Below, piece after piece: positions 46,411 through 56,792 of a stretch of 64,000 bases of DNA. Under the pieces are notes generated by a model. The model was not told where the DNA came from. It ran no database searches and saw only the letters and a list, made by a program, of their open reading frames with translations. Origin of the DNA: Holosporaceae bacterium 'Namur' (GTDB lineage: Bacteria; Pseudomonadota; Alphaproteobacteria; Rickettsiales; Midichloriaceae). The translations under genes and the position numbers were made by a program. The stretch is from assembly GCA_014116815.1 (NCBI GenBank), contig JACGYV010000005.1, forward strand, positions 1 to 64,000. Reading direction: 5' to 3'. Every line of letters starts with the position of its first letter. Position 1 is the stretch's first letter.

Positions 46411-47169
46411 CTACCTCTTCTTAAGATCAGCTTCCATAAGCTCATTAAATACACATAAAGTATCAACGCCATGGCGCAGGGTAAACTTAGGAGCAACCCT
46501 TTCAATCACTACGTACTCACCCGAAACTCTATAGTTAATTAAGCCTTCGTTACCTTTGTCATCGACCAGGAAAAAGGCAGGGATTTCAGCATTGATATTT
46601 CTGAATTTAAAGTAAGTAAACTCCCCGTCATCGAATATTAACAACGGTTCTATTAGCCTCGCATCACCGCTTACGGTATACTTAAAGTTATATAATTCAG
46701 GTTTGGATAAATCAGGCCCGGTGTTTGAGCTAACTTGTTTAATACCTCCCATAGTGCCGTCTTCAGGATAAACAAACTTAACGACGAATGATAGCTCATC
46801 ATCGCTTATGCTTTTCGCATCTTGGGCATGCATTTCAAAGAAATACATTCTTTTATTGGTAATTACCGTCATATTTGTGGTTGCATCATCTTCTACGGGC
46901 TTAATAAATATGCGGTTACCTGCCGGGACAATCTGCCAAGGAGTCGGTGTTCCCATGGTGATGGTATCTATCTCTTCATCTAAGCCGAATTCAATTATAG
47001 ATTGATAAAAATAATGGCCGACGAACTTGAACACGGTATTCGGCATATAGTTTATAATCTTTATTCTTTTTTCATTACCTATCGGGCGCGGGGTGGATGT
47101 TGCATTTGCTTGGGCGGATAGCATGCTCAAACAAAGTGAAAAAAGTAAAAATATTCTAATAATTTTCAT
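46411..47169 (-). CDS. virB9: type IV secretion protein VirB9-like
   Basis: VirB9 is part of the outer-membrane core complex of type IV secretion systems. The 252-residue protein has a signal peptide ending in ANA near residue 23. It carries the VirB9/CagX pattern: PNTVFKFVGHYFYQSIIEF, ITMGTPTPWQIVPAGNRIFIKP, NMTVITNKRMYFFEM, and in the second half a region ending in LINYRVSGEYVVIERVAP with VKFVYP before it. It follows virB8 by 79 bp. Other vir genes are not in the window. Confidence 0.9.
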   Translation of the reverse strand: MKIIRIFLLFSLCLSMLSAQANATSTPRPIGNEKRIKIINYMPNTVFKFVGHYFYQSIIEFGLDEEIDTITMGTPTPWQIVPAGNRIFIKPVEDDATTNMTVITNKRMYFFEMHAQDAKSISDDELSFVVKFVYPEDGTMGGIKQVSSNTGPDLSKPELYNFKYTVSGDARLIEPLLIFDDGEFTYFKFRNINAEIPAFFLVDDKGNEGLINYRVSGEYVVIERVAPKFTLRHGVDTLCVFNELMEADLKKR

Positions 47170-47248
47170 GGTGAAGTAAAATTTTGATCCTCAAATATTT
47201 ATGTCATAAAACATATGTTGTAAGCAAGCTTTAATTATTTCATTTATA

Positions 47249-47968
47249 CTAATTATTTTGTTTGAGCTCCGAATTATCATACTTAGTGATAGTAAATTCC
47301 ACTTCGGACTTATTATCTATAATATTTTCAATATTACTCATACTAAAAGTTATACTTGTCTTCCAAAATGAAATTTTTTCTTCTTTGTCGGTTTGTTCTA
47401 TGGCTTTATAATAAACTATAGCTGATTCAGGGTTAACGGAATTTTTCGGAAATTCTATATTTTGAATTTGTATTATTCGCTTGATGCTGTCTTTATATTT
47501 AATTATAGGGCTATCCGGGTTAGTAGTGGTATCGATATAATCGACATAATCACTAAATATTTTCCTTGAAGACAGTTCCCTTACCCGCCTTAACAGCTCC
47601 TTCCACGCCTCTTTATCATTTACTACTTTAAAGTCATATTCTTCACGTGATTTTATATAGGCGGAAGCAAAATACCTGGCCACCGAAATCGTAACCGGCT
47701 CACTACCCTTTGATACCGGGATAATTTTTGAATAATATTTAACCTCATCTTCCGAATAGAGGGGGAAAGGATAAAGTTTTTTTATATTATCAATCATTAC
47801 TGTTTTAAATATTACTACAGTAAAAATAACGGAAAATATTGCGATAATTCCTATATAAGCTTTTTGAGTATAAGAGTATAAATATTTTGAGGCATACCAC
47901 TCTTTGGAATCATTAAAGTATTCCCCGCTATCAATCATTTTTGCTATTATCCGCTTTGCTTCATCCAT
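47249..47968 (-). CDS. virB8: type IV secretion protein VirB8-like
   Basis: VirB8 is an inner-membrane assembly factor of type IV secretion. The 239-residue protein has a short cytosolic tail, one membrane helix at about residues 38-58 (YIGIIAIFSVIFTVVIFK), and a periplasmic NTF2-like domain including ISVARYFASAYIKSREEYDF and WKTSITFSM. The size and layout match Rickettsiales VirB8. It is the first gene of a two-gene unit with virB9. Confidence 0.87.
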   Translation of the reverse strand: MDEAKRIIAKMIDSGEYFNDSKEWYASKYLYSYTQKAYIGIIAIFSVIFTVVIFKTVMIDNIKKLYPFPLYSEDEVKYYSKIIPVSKGSEPVTISVARYFASAYIKSREEYDFKVVNDKEAWKELLRRVRELSSRKIFSDYVDYIDTTTNPDSPIIKYKDSIKRIIQIQNIEFPKNSVNPESAIVYYKAIEQTDKEEKISFWKTSITFSMSNIENIIDNKSEVEFTITKYDNSELKQNN

Positions 47969-48215
47969 CTGCTAGAATTTACTTTGTTTATTTACCTATA
48001 TAAATAATATCCCCTGTTTTTTATATTAGGGCAAATGAAAAATCACTATTTAAAATTAAAACTTTAAAACGCCTTTGTTCTTAACTATTGCATATCAGCC
48101 CTCTAAATTTTCAATTAATATTATAAAAATGCTATCAAATTGCTAAGAAAATGTTATTAGTGGGTGTAAAGCTCGCCTCTTTAAGAGTATAAAACTTTTA
48201 GTTTAGAGTAGATGA

Positions 48216-51200
48216 ATGCATAATAACTTATCACAAGCCAAAAATATTATCGACTACTGGTCTTGGGTGGAGCGTTTTACTCCTCCTATCCAAACTGAAG
48301 ATAATAATACCTTAAAATTAGTATTAAGTGATAAGGAAATACCGTGGTTTAATCATACTGAATTTCAGCATTATGAAGATGAAATGCATACTTGGTGCTA
48401 TACTGTTTATATAGGGATAATACACTGTGACAAAATAGTAGAAAAATTAAAAACACTGCTAACTTCTTCCACAGAGGATTTTGAACGCAATGGTTCAAAC
48501 AATGAATCATACTTATGCTGCTTTGAGGTAGATATTAACGGTAATCCTATAGAGAGTTCCGTTGCTATTCCGGATTATGTGGCTTCTATGGGTTGTTTAA
48601 TAAAGACGGAGGATCTTAATTCGGATATTTGGCTTGATAATTTTGATTCTATAAAAACTAAAATTAAGAAGATGCTTAATAATGTATTTTGCAAATTACG
48701 GCAAACGGATAATCATGCCCCTTTGAATTTTGCCTTATTTAAAGATATGGTCAATGCAGTTCAGCAGATATCCGAGTGGAATGAATTACTGGGGGATATA
48801 AAAAATATAGTAAGAATTGATTCACGTATGGTAACTAAACCTAAACCGAAAGTTATTGAAATGAATTCAACTGAAAAGCCCGAATATGAGGCGGGAACCG
48901 AACCTTTAAAGCTTTTTAACAGCTTCTATTTTAAAGATTTAAAATTAATTTCAGACACTATAAAAGAAGATAAGCGGATCGGGGAAGCTCTATCCGAATA
49001 CCTTAACATAACCCCTTATCCACCGAAAGCGGATGTTAGAAAAGATAAAGAATTAATGCAAACCTTGCTATCTCCGAATAGTTTAGCTCCTGCCCGTTGG
49101 CCAGGTAATGGAAACTATCCGTTGGTATTAAGCCAACAACTGGCGGTAAATGCTTTTCTTAACTCCGAAACAAAAACTTTTTCAGTAAACGGCCCTCCGG
49201 GTACAGGTAAAACTACTTTATTGAAAGACGTTATTGCTAATATTATTGTTTTACGGGCAGAAAAATTAGCAAAACTTATTTCTCCGTCCAATGCTTTTTC
49301 AGGAAGTGAAAATTTTTTCATAAATAACTATAACTATAAAATTTGGAAATTAAAAGAGGAGTTTTTAGGCCACGGTATAGTCATAAGCAGCTCCAATAAT
49401 ACAGCAGTCGATAACATTACAACCGAGATACCACTTAGTAATGCGATTGATGGTAAGTGGGAGGCAGATTATTTCTCTGAAGTTGCATCATATATACTCG
49501 GTAAAAAATGCTGGGGTTTAACTGCCGCATCTCTCGGCAAGGTAAAAAAAGTAAGAGATTTCTTTGATAAGTTCTGGTCAACGCAAACTGATAATAATAC
49601 CGTTAACAGCTTTAATACAGTATTATCCGAAAATAATGCCGATATAAACGATTGGCAAAAGGCTAAAAAGAACTTTTTAAACTGCCTAAAGCAATTTAAT
49701 ACGATTCAGCAAGAAATTAATAAAATTCCCGCTCTGTTAGAAGAAGAAATTAAAGTAAGAAAATCTTTTACAGCTGCTAAAGTAACGCATGTTGATTTAA
49801 TTGATAAGCTAAATACCGCTAACGAAAAAAAGCAGGAATTATCCTATCAACTAATATGTTTAGAAAATCACATATCAGACACCAAAAACATTATTTCCGA
49901 AATGAAAGAATGCAAGCCTTCATTTTTTGCAAGAATATGGCATTTATTAGTTAACCGGGAAACAAGCTTATATTGGGATAAAAAATATATTCAAAAACTT
50001 GATACATTAGAAGATTTACAAGAAAACAAGACTGCATTAGAAAAGCAATTAAGAGGTAAAGAACAAGAAATACTCTCTTTAGATAAAAACTTAAAAGCCT
50101 CAAAAGCAGAGAAACAAAACATTCAAAAAAAATTAGATGAGATCAGATCTGAAATTTTTATATTTAAGGAAAAAATGGGTAATAATTTCCCTAATAAAAA
50201 ATATTGGCTGGCAGACGATGAAATATTGCAAAAAACTTCTCCTTGGAATTTCCCTGAGCTACATGAAATAAGGGCTAAAATTTTTATTGAAGCATTGAAT
50301 CTGCACAAAGTTTTTATTCTATGTAATAAGGAGAAAATAATTAATACTTTAAAAGTTGTATACCAAACTATAGCATTAGGAAGACTGTCGTATGATAAAA
50401 CGAATTAATTACCCCATATTTGGGAAACCTTCCATTTAGTAGTTCCCGCCGTCTCCACTACTTTTGCCTCCTTTTCCAAATTGTTTAGAGGGATGGGAAG
50501 TAATACAATCGGCTGGTTACTGATAGATGAGGCAGGACAATCTCTTCCGCAAATTGCATCAGGTGCACTATTTAGGGCAAAAAGAGCAATGATAGTGGGA
50601 GATCCGCTTCAAATAGAGCCGATTAGACCCGTCCCGAAAGTAATATCTATAATGCTTAGAGACTATTTTGGAGTTTCGGACGACTGGAATCCTTTAAATC
50701 AATCTGTACAAACATTAGCAGACAGAGCCAACCCGATAGGTACAAAACTAAGTCTGGGAGAAAATAATTGTTGGATAGGCGCTCCGCTTAGGGTTCATAG
50801 AAGATGTAATGACCCTATGTTCACTTTATCCAACTCTATTATTTATAATGATCTTATGATTTACGGTAGTAATAATAAGCCTATGCCGGTTGATCGGAAA
50901 TTATCCGATAGTGTATGGGCGCATGTTACTTCAAATGGAAAAATTAAAGATAATTGGTCAAAAGAAGAAGGCGAAGTAGCACTTAATTTTTTAAGACATA
51001 TTAAGCAACTTAGAGATATTAATTGCAATCTAAAATCTACTTTTGTTATTTCACCTTTTAAGAGTATAAAAACAGGATTATCATCCCTTATTAAAGATAA
51101 CCATGCAGATAAGGAACTTTTTAGAAATAAAGCAGTATTTGAAAGATGGATAGAATTTAACGTAGGAACAACCCATACCTTTCAAGGGAAAGAAGCGGAA

Positions 51201-51434
51201 ATAGTTATATTTATATTAGGCGGGAACTGCGAAAAAAGTAACTTAAATTGGGTTGCAGAAACACCCAATATTTTAAATGTCGCCTTAACCAGAGCAAAAA
51301 GAGCAATTTATATTATCGGCGATTTTCATATATGGTCAAATATGAATTATTTTAATCAGCTAAATTTAAATCTTTGCATAAAACCTTATCACGAAAAATT
51401 ATTGCCCTATAAGAAAGGGGGAGAAAGCCCATAA
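48216..51434 (+). pseudogene. DNA2/NAM7-type superfamily 1 helicase interrupted by an in-frame TAA
   Basis: The reading frame is open from 48216 to 51434 except for one TAA at 50406-50408. The first part (730 residues) has the Walker A motif GPPGTGKTTLLKD from residue 326, motif Ia SSSNNTAVDN and a coiled-coil insertion. Beyond the stop the frame goes on with WETFHLVVPAVSTTFASF, then LLIDEAGQSLPQ (motif II), VGDPLQIEP (III), HTFQGKEAEIVIF (V) and ALTRAKRAIYIIGD (VI). The stop separates the ATP-binding loop from motif II, so the helicase should be inactive unless read through. The only start after the stop is a TTG at 50481. Confidence 0.82.
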
Positions 51435-51439
51435 TTACA

Positions 51440-51454
51440 CGGCTTTTAAAGCCG
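51440..51454. terminator. small perfect hairpin after the helicase gene
   Basis: CGGCTT-TTA-AAGCCG forms a six-base-pair stem six bases after the helicase stop. There is no T run after it, so termination is uncertain. Confidence 0.35.
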
Positions 51455-51508
51455 ATCTCACTTACCGGTTATTACTTAGAATAAAAAATTTTAAATTATT
51501 CATATTTG

Positions 51509-51537
51509 TTAACTATTTATTAACCATTTTATATTAG
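51509..51537 (+). promoter_or_regulatory. possible promoter of the gene at 51571
   Basis: TTAACT (51509-51514) and TATTAG (51532-51537) are 17 bases apart; each matches four of six consensus bases. Confidence 0.35.
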
Positions 51538-51570
51538 CTTCTGATTTCTAGATAAACCACAGAGGATAAA

Positions 51571-52053
51571 ATGGCAACCAAGACTAATAAAACACAAGCA
51601 GAATTACTTATAGTTAACAGATATATGGAGTCGCTTCTTCCATTATTTAAAGAAGCCGTGGTTAGAGATGAATGGGATGGACTTACAGGGTCTAAAAAAT
51701 TCATTAATAATATTGAAGTTTTTACCGAAAAAAAAGGAGATGCAGCAAAGAATCAAGCATTTGAGGGGTTCTTCAAAGCAATAACGGAAATTGTAATTTC
51801 AAAAGATGATAAGACAACCGCACTTAAAGAATTTACTAAAAAATATATGGATTTTACTTTGCAGTTATCGAAGAAAAACCCGGAAATGTTTACAGGAGAG
51901 AATGCTAAAGTCGCACAAACATGTAAAAGCGTAATGGATGAAAAACAAAAATCTATATTTGAGAAAAATTTAGGTAGCAGTAAAGCTAAAGCTACTTTTG
52001 CGGAAAGAATCACGCAATCAAGGGAGGAAGGTTTACTACGGATAGCAAGGTAA
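51571..52053 (+). CDS. hypothetical protein, lysine-rich and helical
   Basis: The 160-residue protein is not recognised. It is rich in Lys, Glu and Thr, mostly helical, and lacks a signal peptide and membrane segment. An AGAGG ribosome site precedes the ATG by six bases. It lies between the broken helicase and the truncated hscA, convergent with the latter (64 bp between stops). It may be an accessory gene; no function is proposed. Confidence 0.68.
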   Translation: MATKTNKTQAELLIVNRYMESLLPLFKEAVVRDEWDGLTGSKKFINNIEVFTEKKGDAAKNQAFEGFFKAITEIVISKDDKTTALKEFTKKYMDFTLQLSKKNPEMFTGENAKVAQTCKSVMDEKQKSIFEKNLGSSKAKATFAERITQSREEGLLRIAR

Positions 52054-52117
52054 GGATAGTGACTGCACTTATCCTCCGAATTTTATTAATAAAATATATT
52101 TTATAAAAAGTATTTTT

Positions 52118-53635
52118 TCAAATGACATTATTTTTTTGCAACAAACTAAGTACTTCTTCTTCCTTCAAACCGTATGCAGGTTTAATTTCAATTTCCTGCT
52201 TAGTTTCGGTGATCTTTTCATAAGCGGTTACCGTTAAAATCCCGTCAGTATCAATTTTGAAAGTAATTTCTATCCTCGGTTCGCCGGCCGGTAATTGAGG
52301 CAGGCCTTTAAGCTCAAAATGAGCAAGTGACCTACACTCAGAAACCTTCTCACTTTCCCCTTGGATCACATGTATTTTTAACCCGGTTTGGCCATCGCTA
52401 TGTGTGGTATACATTCTTTTTTGCTGTGTAGGTAACGGGGAGTTCCTAGGAATAATTATTTCCGAAATACCGCCCATAAGTTCTATTCCTAAGGAAAGAG
52501 GCGTAACATCAAGAAGAATATTATCGCTTCCGTAAGTTAAAGCTTCGGCCTGAATAGCAGCACCCAGGGCTACGATTTCTTCAGGGTTGATTGTATCTAA
52601 CGGCTTCTTATCGAAAGCTTGAGTTAAAGCCGCTTTAACATAAGGAACTCTGGTAGATCCACCGACCAGAATGATTTCACTAATATCGTTAACCTCAATT
52701 TCCGCTTGCTTTAAAACACTCTTAAATATTTTAATTGTCTTACTGACATAAGGCTTAATTAAATTATTAAACTCAATTTGAGAAAGAGAATATTTTTGAT
52801 TTAAAATTTCACCTTGCCAGTGAGTGTTATCAGTTAAATATTCTTTTATCTTTCTTGCTTCACGTAGGTAAACCTGAAGACTGCTAACATCCAGCTTTTG
52901 ATCGGTAAAATGGGTTACAATTTCTTTATCAAGCTCATCTCCGCCGAGCTCAACATCCCCACCCGTAGCTAAAACCTGGAAAATTCCTTTCTCAAGTCTA
53001 AGTATGGAAACATCAAAAGTACCACCCCCGAAATCATATACGGCAAAAACCCCTGATTCATTTTTATCTAAGCTATAAGCAATGGCTGCAGCCGTCGGCT
53101 CATTTAATAGCCTTAAGACTTTAAGACCGGCAATTTGTGCGGCATTCTTAGTGGCCACCCGTGCAGCATCACCAAAATATGCCGGAACGGTTATTACCGC
53201 ATTTTCTACCTTTTCTCCCAAATATTCTTCTGCTCTTCTTTTTAATTCTTTTAAAATCTCAGCGGAAATTTCAATCGGGTCTTTGATAGTATTATTAATA
53301 TTAAGCTTAATTAAGTTTTGGTTAGAACTCGGGTTAATATCATACGGCAGATGCAAACCTTTGATGTCTTCTATCCCTCTTCCCATTAATCTTTTTATTG
53401 AAGAGATATATGTGCTGTGGTTTAAAGCATCATTTCCCACATAGCTGAGGTTATTATCAAAAGCGACTACGGAAGGTAAAATCTTTTCACCGCTCATCTT
53501 ATCTGCAATTATTACAGGTTGCCGGTTTGAAGAAACTGCCGTCAATGAATTAGTTGTACCTAAATCAATACCTATGCTTTTACCAATCGGGTAGCTTTCC
53601 GTTTCTCCCGGCTCTTGAATATCAAATAGTATCAT
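52118..53635 (-). CDS. hscA: Hsp70-type Fe-S chaperone HscA, lacking the C-terminal lid
   Basis: HscA works with HscB to release Fe-S clusters from IscU. The nucleotide-binding domain is complete (GIDLGTTNSLTAV, YDFGGGTFDVSIL, LVGGSTRVPYVK), and so is the beta substrate domain (TPLSLGIELMGG, PAGEPRIEITF, GILTVTAYE). The protein stops at residue 505, shortly after the KPAYGLKEEEV helix, whereas E. coli HscA has 616. About 110 residues of the helical lid are missing. The tail QKNNVI follows a run of seven A, so a slip or deletion could have caused the loss. It overlaps hscB by 14 bases. Confidence 0.93.
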   Translation of the reverse strand: MILFDIQEPGETESYPIGKSIGIDLGTTNSLTAVSSNRQPVIIADKMSGEKILPSVVAFDNNLSYVGNDALNHSTYISSIKRLMGRGIEDIKGLHLPYDINPSSNQNLIKLNINNTIKDPIEISAEILKELKRRAEEYLGEKVENAVITVPAYFGDAARVATKNAAQIAGLKVLRLLNEPTAAAIAYSLDKNESGVFAVYDFGGGTFDVSILRLEKGIFQVLATGGDVELGGDELDKEIVTHFTDQKLDVSSLQVYLREARKIKEYLTDNTHWQGEILNQKYSLSQIEFNNLIKPYVSKTIKIFKSVLKQAEIEVNDISEIILVGGSTRVPYVKAALTQAFDKKPLDTINPEEIVALGAAIQAEALTYGSDNILLDVTPLSLGIELMGGISEIIIPRNSPLPTQQKRMYTTHSDGQTGLKIHVIQGESEKVSECRSLAHFELKGLPQLPAGEPRIEITFKIDTDGILTVTAYEKITETKQEIEIKPAYGLKEEEVLSLLQKNNVI

Positions 53636-54215
53636 TTATTAAATCAAGCTTATTTATAATTTCCAGTTTAAAACGTGTATAAAATTTGAGTTCAATATAT
53701 ATTGATAAAGCCTGATTATAAAGCTCTTTTATAAAATATTCCGTTAAAAGCTTATAAGCATTATTTTCTTTATATGAAACCTCTTCCAATAATTGCCGTA
53801 TAGAGCTTTCATTTTCACTTGCTTCCAGACTCTCTCGCCATTCCATTGATTCAAGTAAAAGATATTGCGGCACTTCCTCTTTATCAATATCAAAGCCTTT
53901 TAATTTAAGTAGATATTCCGCCCTCAAAAGCGGTGTTTTTAATACCTTATAAGCTTGGTTAATAAGTGCACTATTATTTAATGAGATATTCTGTTCTCTT
54001 AGGCTTTTGTTAATAAATTTATCAGGATGGAAACACTTTTGCAGCTCAAACAGCTTTATATCTAATTGCTTTATATCAATATTATAGTTTTCGCTCAGCT
54101 GAAAAACATCAAAGTAGCTTAAAGCTCTAATCGGTATAACTTTATTACAATTTGAGCAAAAGTTCTCATGTATTGTGCTATGGCTACAGTGAGGGCAAAC
54201 TAAATTATTCATCAT
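53622..54215 (-). CDS. hscB: Fe-S co-chaperone HscB with N-terminal zinc-finger-like motif
   Basis: HscB is a J-protein that brings IscU to HscA. The J domain has HPD at residues 63-65 (CFHPDKF), and the C-terminal three-helix bundle follows (EESMEW-like LLESMEWRESLEASE). Residues 7-23 contain CxxC-x9-CxxC (Cys7, Cys10, Cys20, Cys23), a zinc site like that of eukaryotic HSC20 and absent from E. coli HscB. The length of 197 reflects this extension. It is co-translated with hscA; other isc genes are not in the window. Confidence 0.92.
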   Translation of the reverse strand: MMNNLVCPHCSHSTIHENFCSNCNKVIPIRALSYFDVFQLSENYNIDIKQLDIKLFELQKCFHPDKFINKSLREQNISLNNSALINQAYKVLKTPLLRAEYLLKLKGFDIDKEEVPQYLLLESMEWRESLEASENESSIRQLLEEVSYKENNAYKLLTEYFIKELYNQALSIYIELKFYTRFKLEIINKLDLINDTI

Positions 54216-54308
54216 ATACTGCTATTAACTGATTTATGCTTTCCAACATTAACTTTTATCTTATAAAACGCATATAATTTTTATACATTATAAACTAATG
54301 CCTTTAAC

Positions 54309-56789
54309 TTAATAAGGCAATAATGAAGTAGGTTTTTTAGCAGTATCAGCGGGAGTGGTTTTGACTACCGATGGCGCGGATGTAGATGGAGCTATAGGTG
54401 CAACGGGTACTACCGGAGTAGATGCAACCGATGATTTAGGCGGAGCTACAGGTGTTACCGGAGTATCGGCAGCAGCCGGCTTTGATAAAACTTCAGGCGC
54501 AGTCGGAATTATCGGGGCTACGGGTATAGTTAAAACTGTCGGCTTTGATAGCGCTTTAGGTGCAACCGGTATTGCCGGAACTACCGGAGTTTTAGAGGCG
54601 GCATTTTTTTCATTAGCTGTACTTAACTCATCCTGCTTAGCTAACGGTTTAGAAACCATATCCTTTATATTTATTGCTAAATTTTTAGAATCTTGTTTAC
54701 TTTCCGGAGTTTTAACCTTTTTTTCTTCTTTTAACTCTTTATCAGACTTAGATGCTAAAGGTTTAGAGTTGGCAACCTGTGAAGAAGTATTTGTAGTAAT
54801 CAAAGTTTTAGGAACGGCTTGCGGTTTAATAATTACCTTAGTAGCTCGTTCAGGTTTAGCGGTGATTACGGTATTATTTGCCTTAGTTGTATCGGAAGCT
54901 ATTTTAGAATCTTTTAGAGCTACAGGTTCTCTAACTACTTTAGGCGCCTTTAATGTTATATTATCATTTTGCTTAGAACCAACTTGCGATTTAACAACCG
55001 GGATAGTTTGATTGTTTTTAGTACCCGGAAGCACGGTAACAGGATTAATCGGCTCTATTTCAGCTAAAGGAGGAGAAACTATAACTTTCGGCTTTTTAAG
55101 TGGCTTATCACCTATTAATGGCCTTTTCTTAACTTTATTTAGCCCATGACTTACTATCGCCGCTTCCTTTTCGATAGAACCCTTATGTTTTCCCTCATGT
55201 TTTTGATGTTCAGCTTTTAAATTATTTGATGAATTACAACGTGAATAATGTTTATAAGCATTATTAATGTCCCTGCCGAAGTTACCGCTTAAAAACCTTT
55301 CTTCATTTTTAGTTAAATTCACTTCTTCGGTTCCTTCAAGTTCTTTGGTTATAATAACAGTTTTAAGAATGTCTTTTAATTCTTTAGAGTTATTCATTGC
55401 AGCATAGTCAATTGCCGATAAACCTATCTTGTTTCTCAGTAGAGGATTAGAATCTTTAGAAAGCAAATAGCCGGCTAATTTTACATTGTTTTTCTGTACA
55501 GCAATGATTAATGCCGTATTACCGTCGGCGTCCTTATAATTCGTATCCGCTCCGAGCCTTAAGGTTTGCTTAACCGCAGCAATAGAGCCATTTTTGGTAA
55601 AATCTATTAAGGCTTTATTCATATTTTTATATTGCTTTACTGCAATATAAGCAAATTCATCAGTAAATTGGGTTGAATAATAATATGGAGAGTTACCCTG
55701 ATTATCATGAATATTTGGATCAACCCCATAATCTATAAGCAATTCAAAAGCTTTTATGTTATTTGCGATTGCTGCAAGGTGAGCGACCGTCTTACCGTCA
55801 TTACTTCTGATATTGAGATCCGCCCCTTTAGTTATTAAGTAATTATATGACTTTTGTTTATTATATAAAATACTATACATTAGCGGAGTATAACCGTATT
55901 TAACATCTTGGGCGTTAATATCGGCTCCTTTTTCTAAAAATGCTCTTATGCTGCTTACGTCGTCATTGATTGCCGCAATAAATAAATACTCGGAATACTC
56001 TTTTTGATAAAAAGTTTTAGGTAAATGCTGATTATTTGATCCGTAATGCTTTTTGCTGATTTGCGGGGAAAGAATGGTGTTTCTATAATCATATACTTTT
56101 CTGTTATAAATATAAGGAGAGTAATTATTTTTCTTCTTTAGCGAAGCATCCGCTTTTGACGGTTTATCTGAGGCTGAACCGGATTTATTTTGATTTATAT
56201 TCGGGCTGGATAAATATAAGTTTTCCATTTGATTCAGCGGATCCTGTTCGTCAATAAACGGAGCTTTTTCAGCTTCTTCTTTAGTTTCCTTTAAAGTTCT
56301 TTGAGTTTGTGAGTAGAAGTAATTAAACTTTTCATCAAAGTTATTAGGTAAATTAGAACCTTCACCTTTATTAGCCTCGTAAGCTTTGCTCGGAGCTTTC
56401 TTCGGTTGGACGGCAGGATTATCAGAAATATTTTCATCATTTTTCACAATACTTAGCGGCACCGGAGAAGAAGTTAACGAAACCGGATTAGCTTCAGAAT
56501 TGCTTACTGTTGATTTTAAAAGTGGGTTAGATATTTTATCCGGTTGCGCAGAAACTGCTCCCGAGGGGCTTGCGGTTGTGTTATCTACATTAATTCGGGG
56601 TATAGGAGGAATAAAAGGAGCCGGCCGGGTAGAATCATTTAATTCTTCCAGCTCGGAACTCACCTTACTCTCTATATCATCCGACTCAGCGGTTGCAGTA
56701 GGATCGGCTTCGGCGATTGCTAAGTTTGCCGTATAGATAAGGCATGCTCCGATAAATGCCGCGATAATTCTCTTACCCTTATTCTCCAT
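54309..56789 (-). CDS. exported ankyrin-repeat protein with proline-rich tail
   Basis: The 826-residue protein has a signal sequence (IIAAFIGACLIYTANLAIA), a disordered acidic and proline-rich region to about residue 255, five to six ankyrin repeats (about 261-473, for example GYTPLMYSILYNKQKSYNYL and GNTALIIAVQKNNVKLAGYL), then a long disordered tail. Its last 80 residues repeat the pattern P-V-A-P-x-x-x-S-K-P. The design suggests a periplasmic or surface protein with binding repeats on a flexible stalk. It starts three bases after the popZ stop, so the two are likely co-transcribed. Confidence 0.83.
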   Translation of the reverse strand: MENKGKRIIAAFIGACLIYTANLAIAEADPTATAESDDIESKVSSELEELNDSTRPAPFIPPIPRINVDNTTASPSGAVSAQPDKISNPLLKSTVSNSEANPVSLTSSPVPLSIVKNDENISDNPAVQPKKAPSKAYEANKGEGSNLPNNFDEKFNYFYSQTQRTLKETKEEAEKAPFIDEQDPLNQMENLYLSSPNINQNKSGSASDKPSKADASLKKKNNYSPYIYNRKVYDYRNTILSPQISKKHYGSNNQHLPKTFYQKEYSEYLFIAAINDDVSSIRAFLEKGADINAQDVKYGYTPLMYSILYNKQKSYNYLITKGADLNIRSNDGKTVAHLAAIANNIKAFELLIDYGVDPNIHDNQGNSPYYYSTQFTDEFAYIAVKQYKNMNKALIDFTKNGSIAAVKQTLRLGADTNYKDADGNTALIIAVQKNNVKLAGYLLSKDSNPLLRNKIGLSAIDYAAMNNSKELKDILKTVIITKELEGTEEVNLTKNEERFLSGNFGRDINNAYKHYSRCNSSNNLKAEHQKHEGKHKGSIEKEAAIVSHGLNKVKKRPLIGDKPLKKPKVIVSPPLAEIEPINPVTVLPGTKNNQTIPVVKSQVGSKQNDNITLKAPKVVREPVALKDSKIASDTTKANNTVITAKPERATKVIIKPQAVPKTLITTNTSSQVANSKPLASKSDKELKEEKKVKTPESKQDSKNLAINIKDMVSKPLAKQDELSTANEKNAASKTPVVPAIPVAPKALSKPTVLTIPVAPIIPTAPEVLSKPAAADTPVTPVAPPKSSVASTPVVPVAPIAPSTSAPSVVKTTPADTAKKPTSLLPY

Positions 56790-56792
56790 AAT

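Noticed and set aside
44066..51434. Use of TAG or TAA as sense codons, since two genes are split by in-frame stops
   Set aside because: Many intact genes in the window end in TAA or TAG, so a changed code is not supported; recent mutation is simpler.
54355..55011. 218-codon open frame on the plus strand, rich in Gly, Ala, Thr and Val
   Set aside because: It is the antisense of the proline-rich repeats of the exported ankyrin protein; the composition follows from that, and there is no ribosome site.
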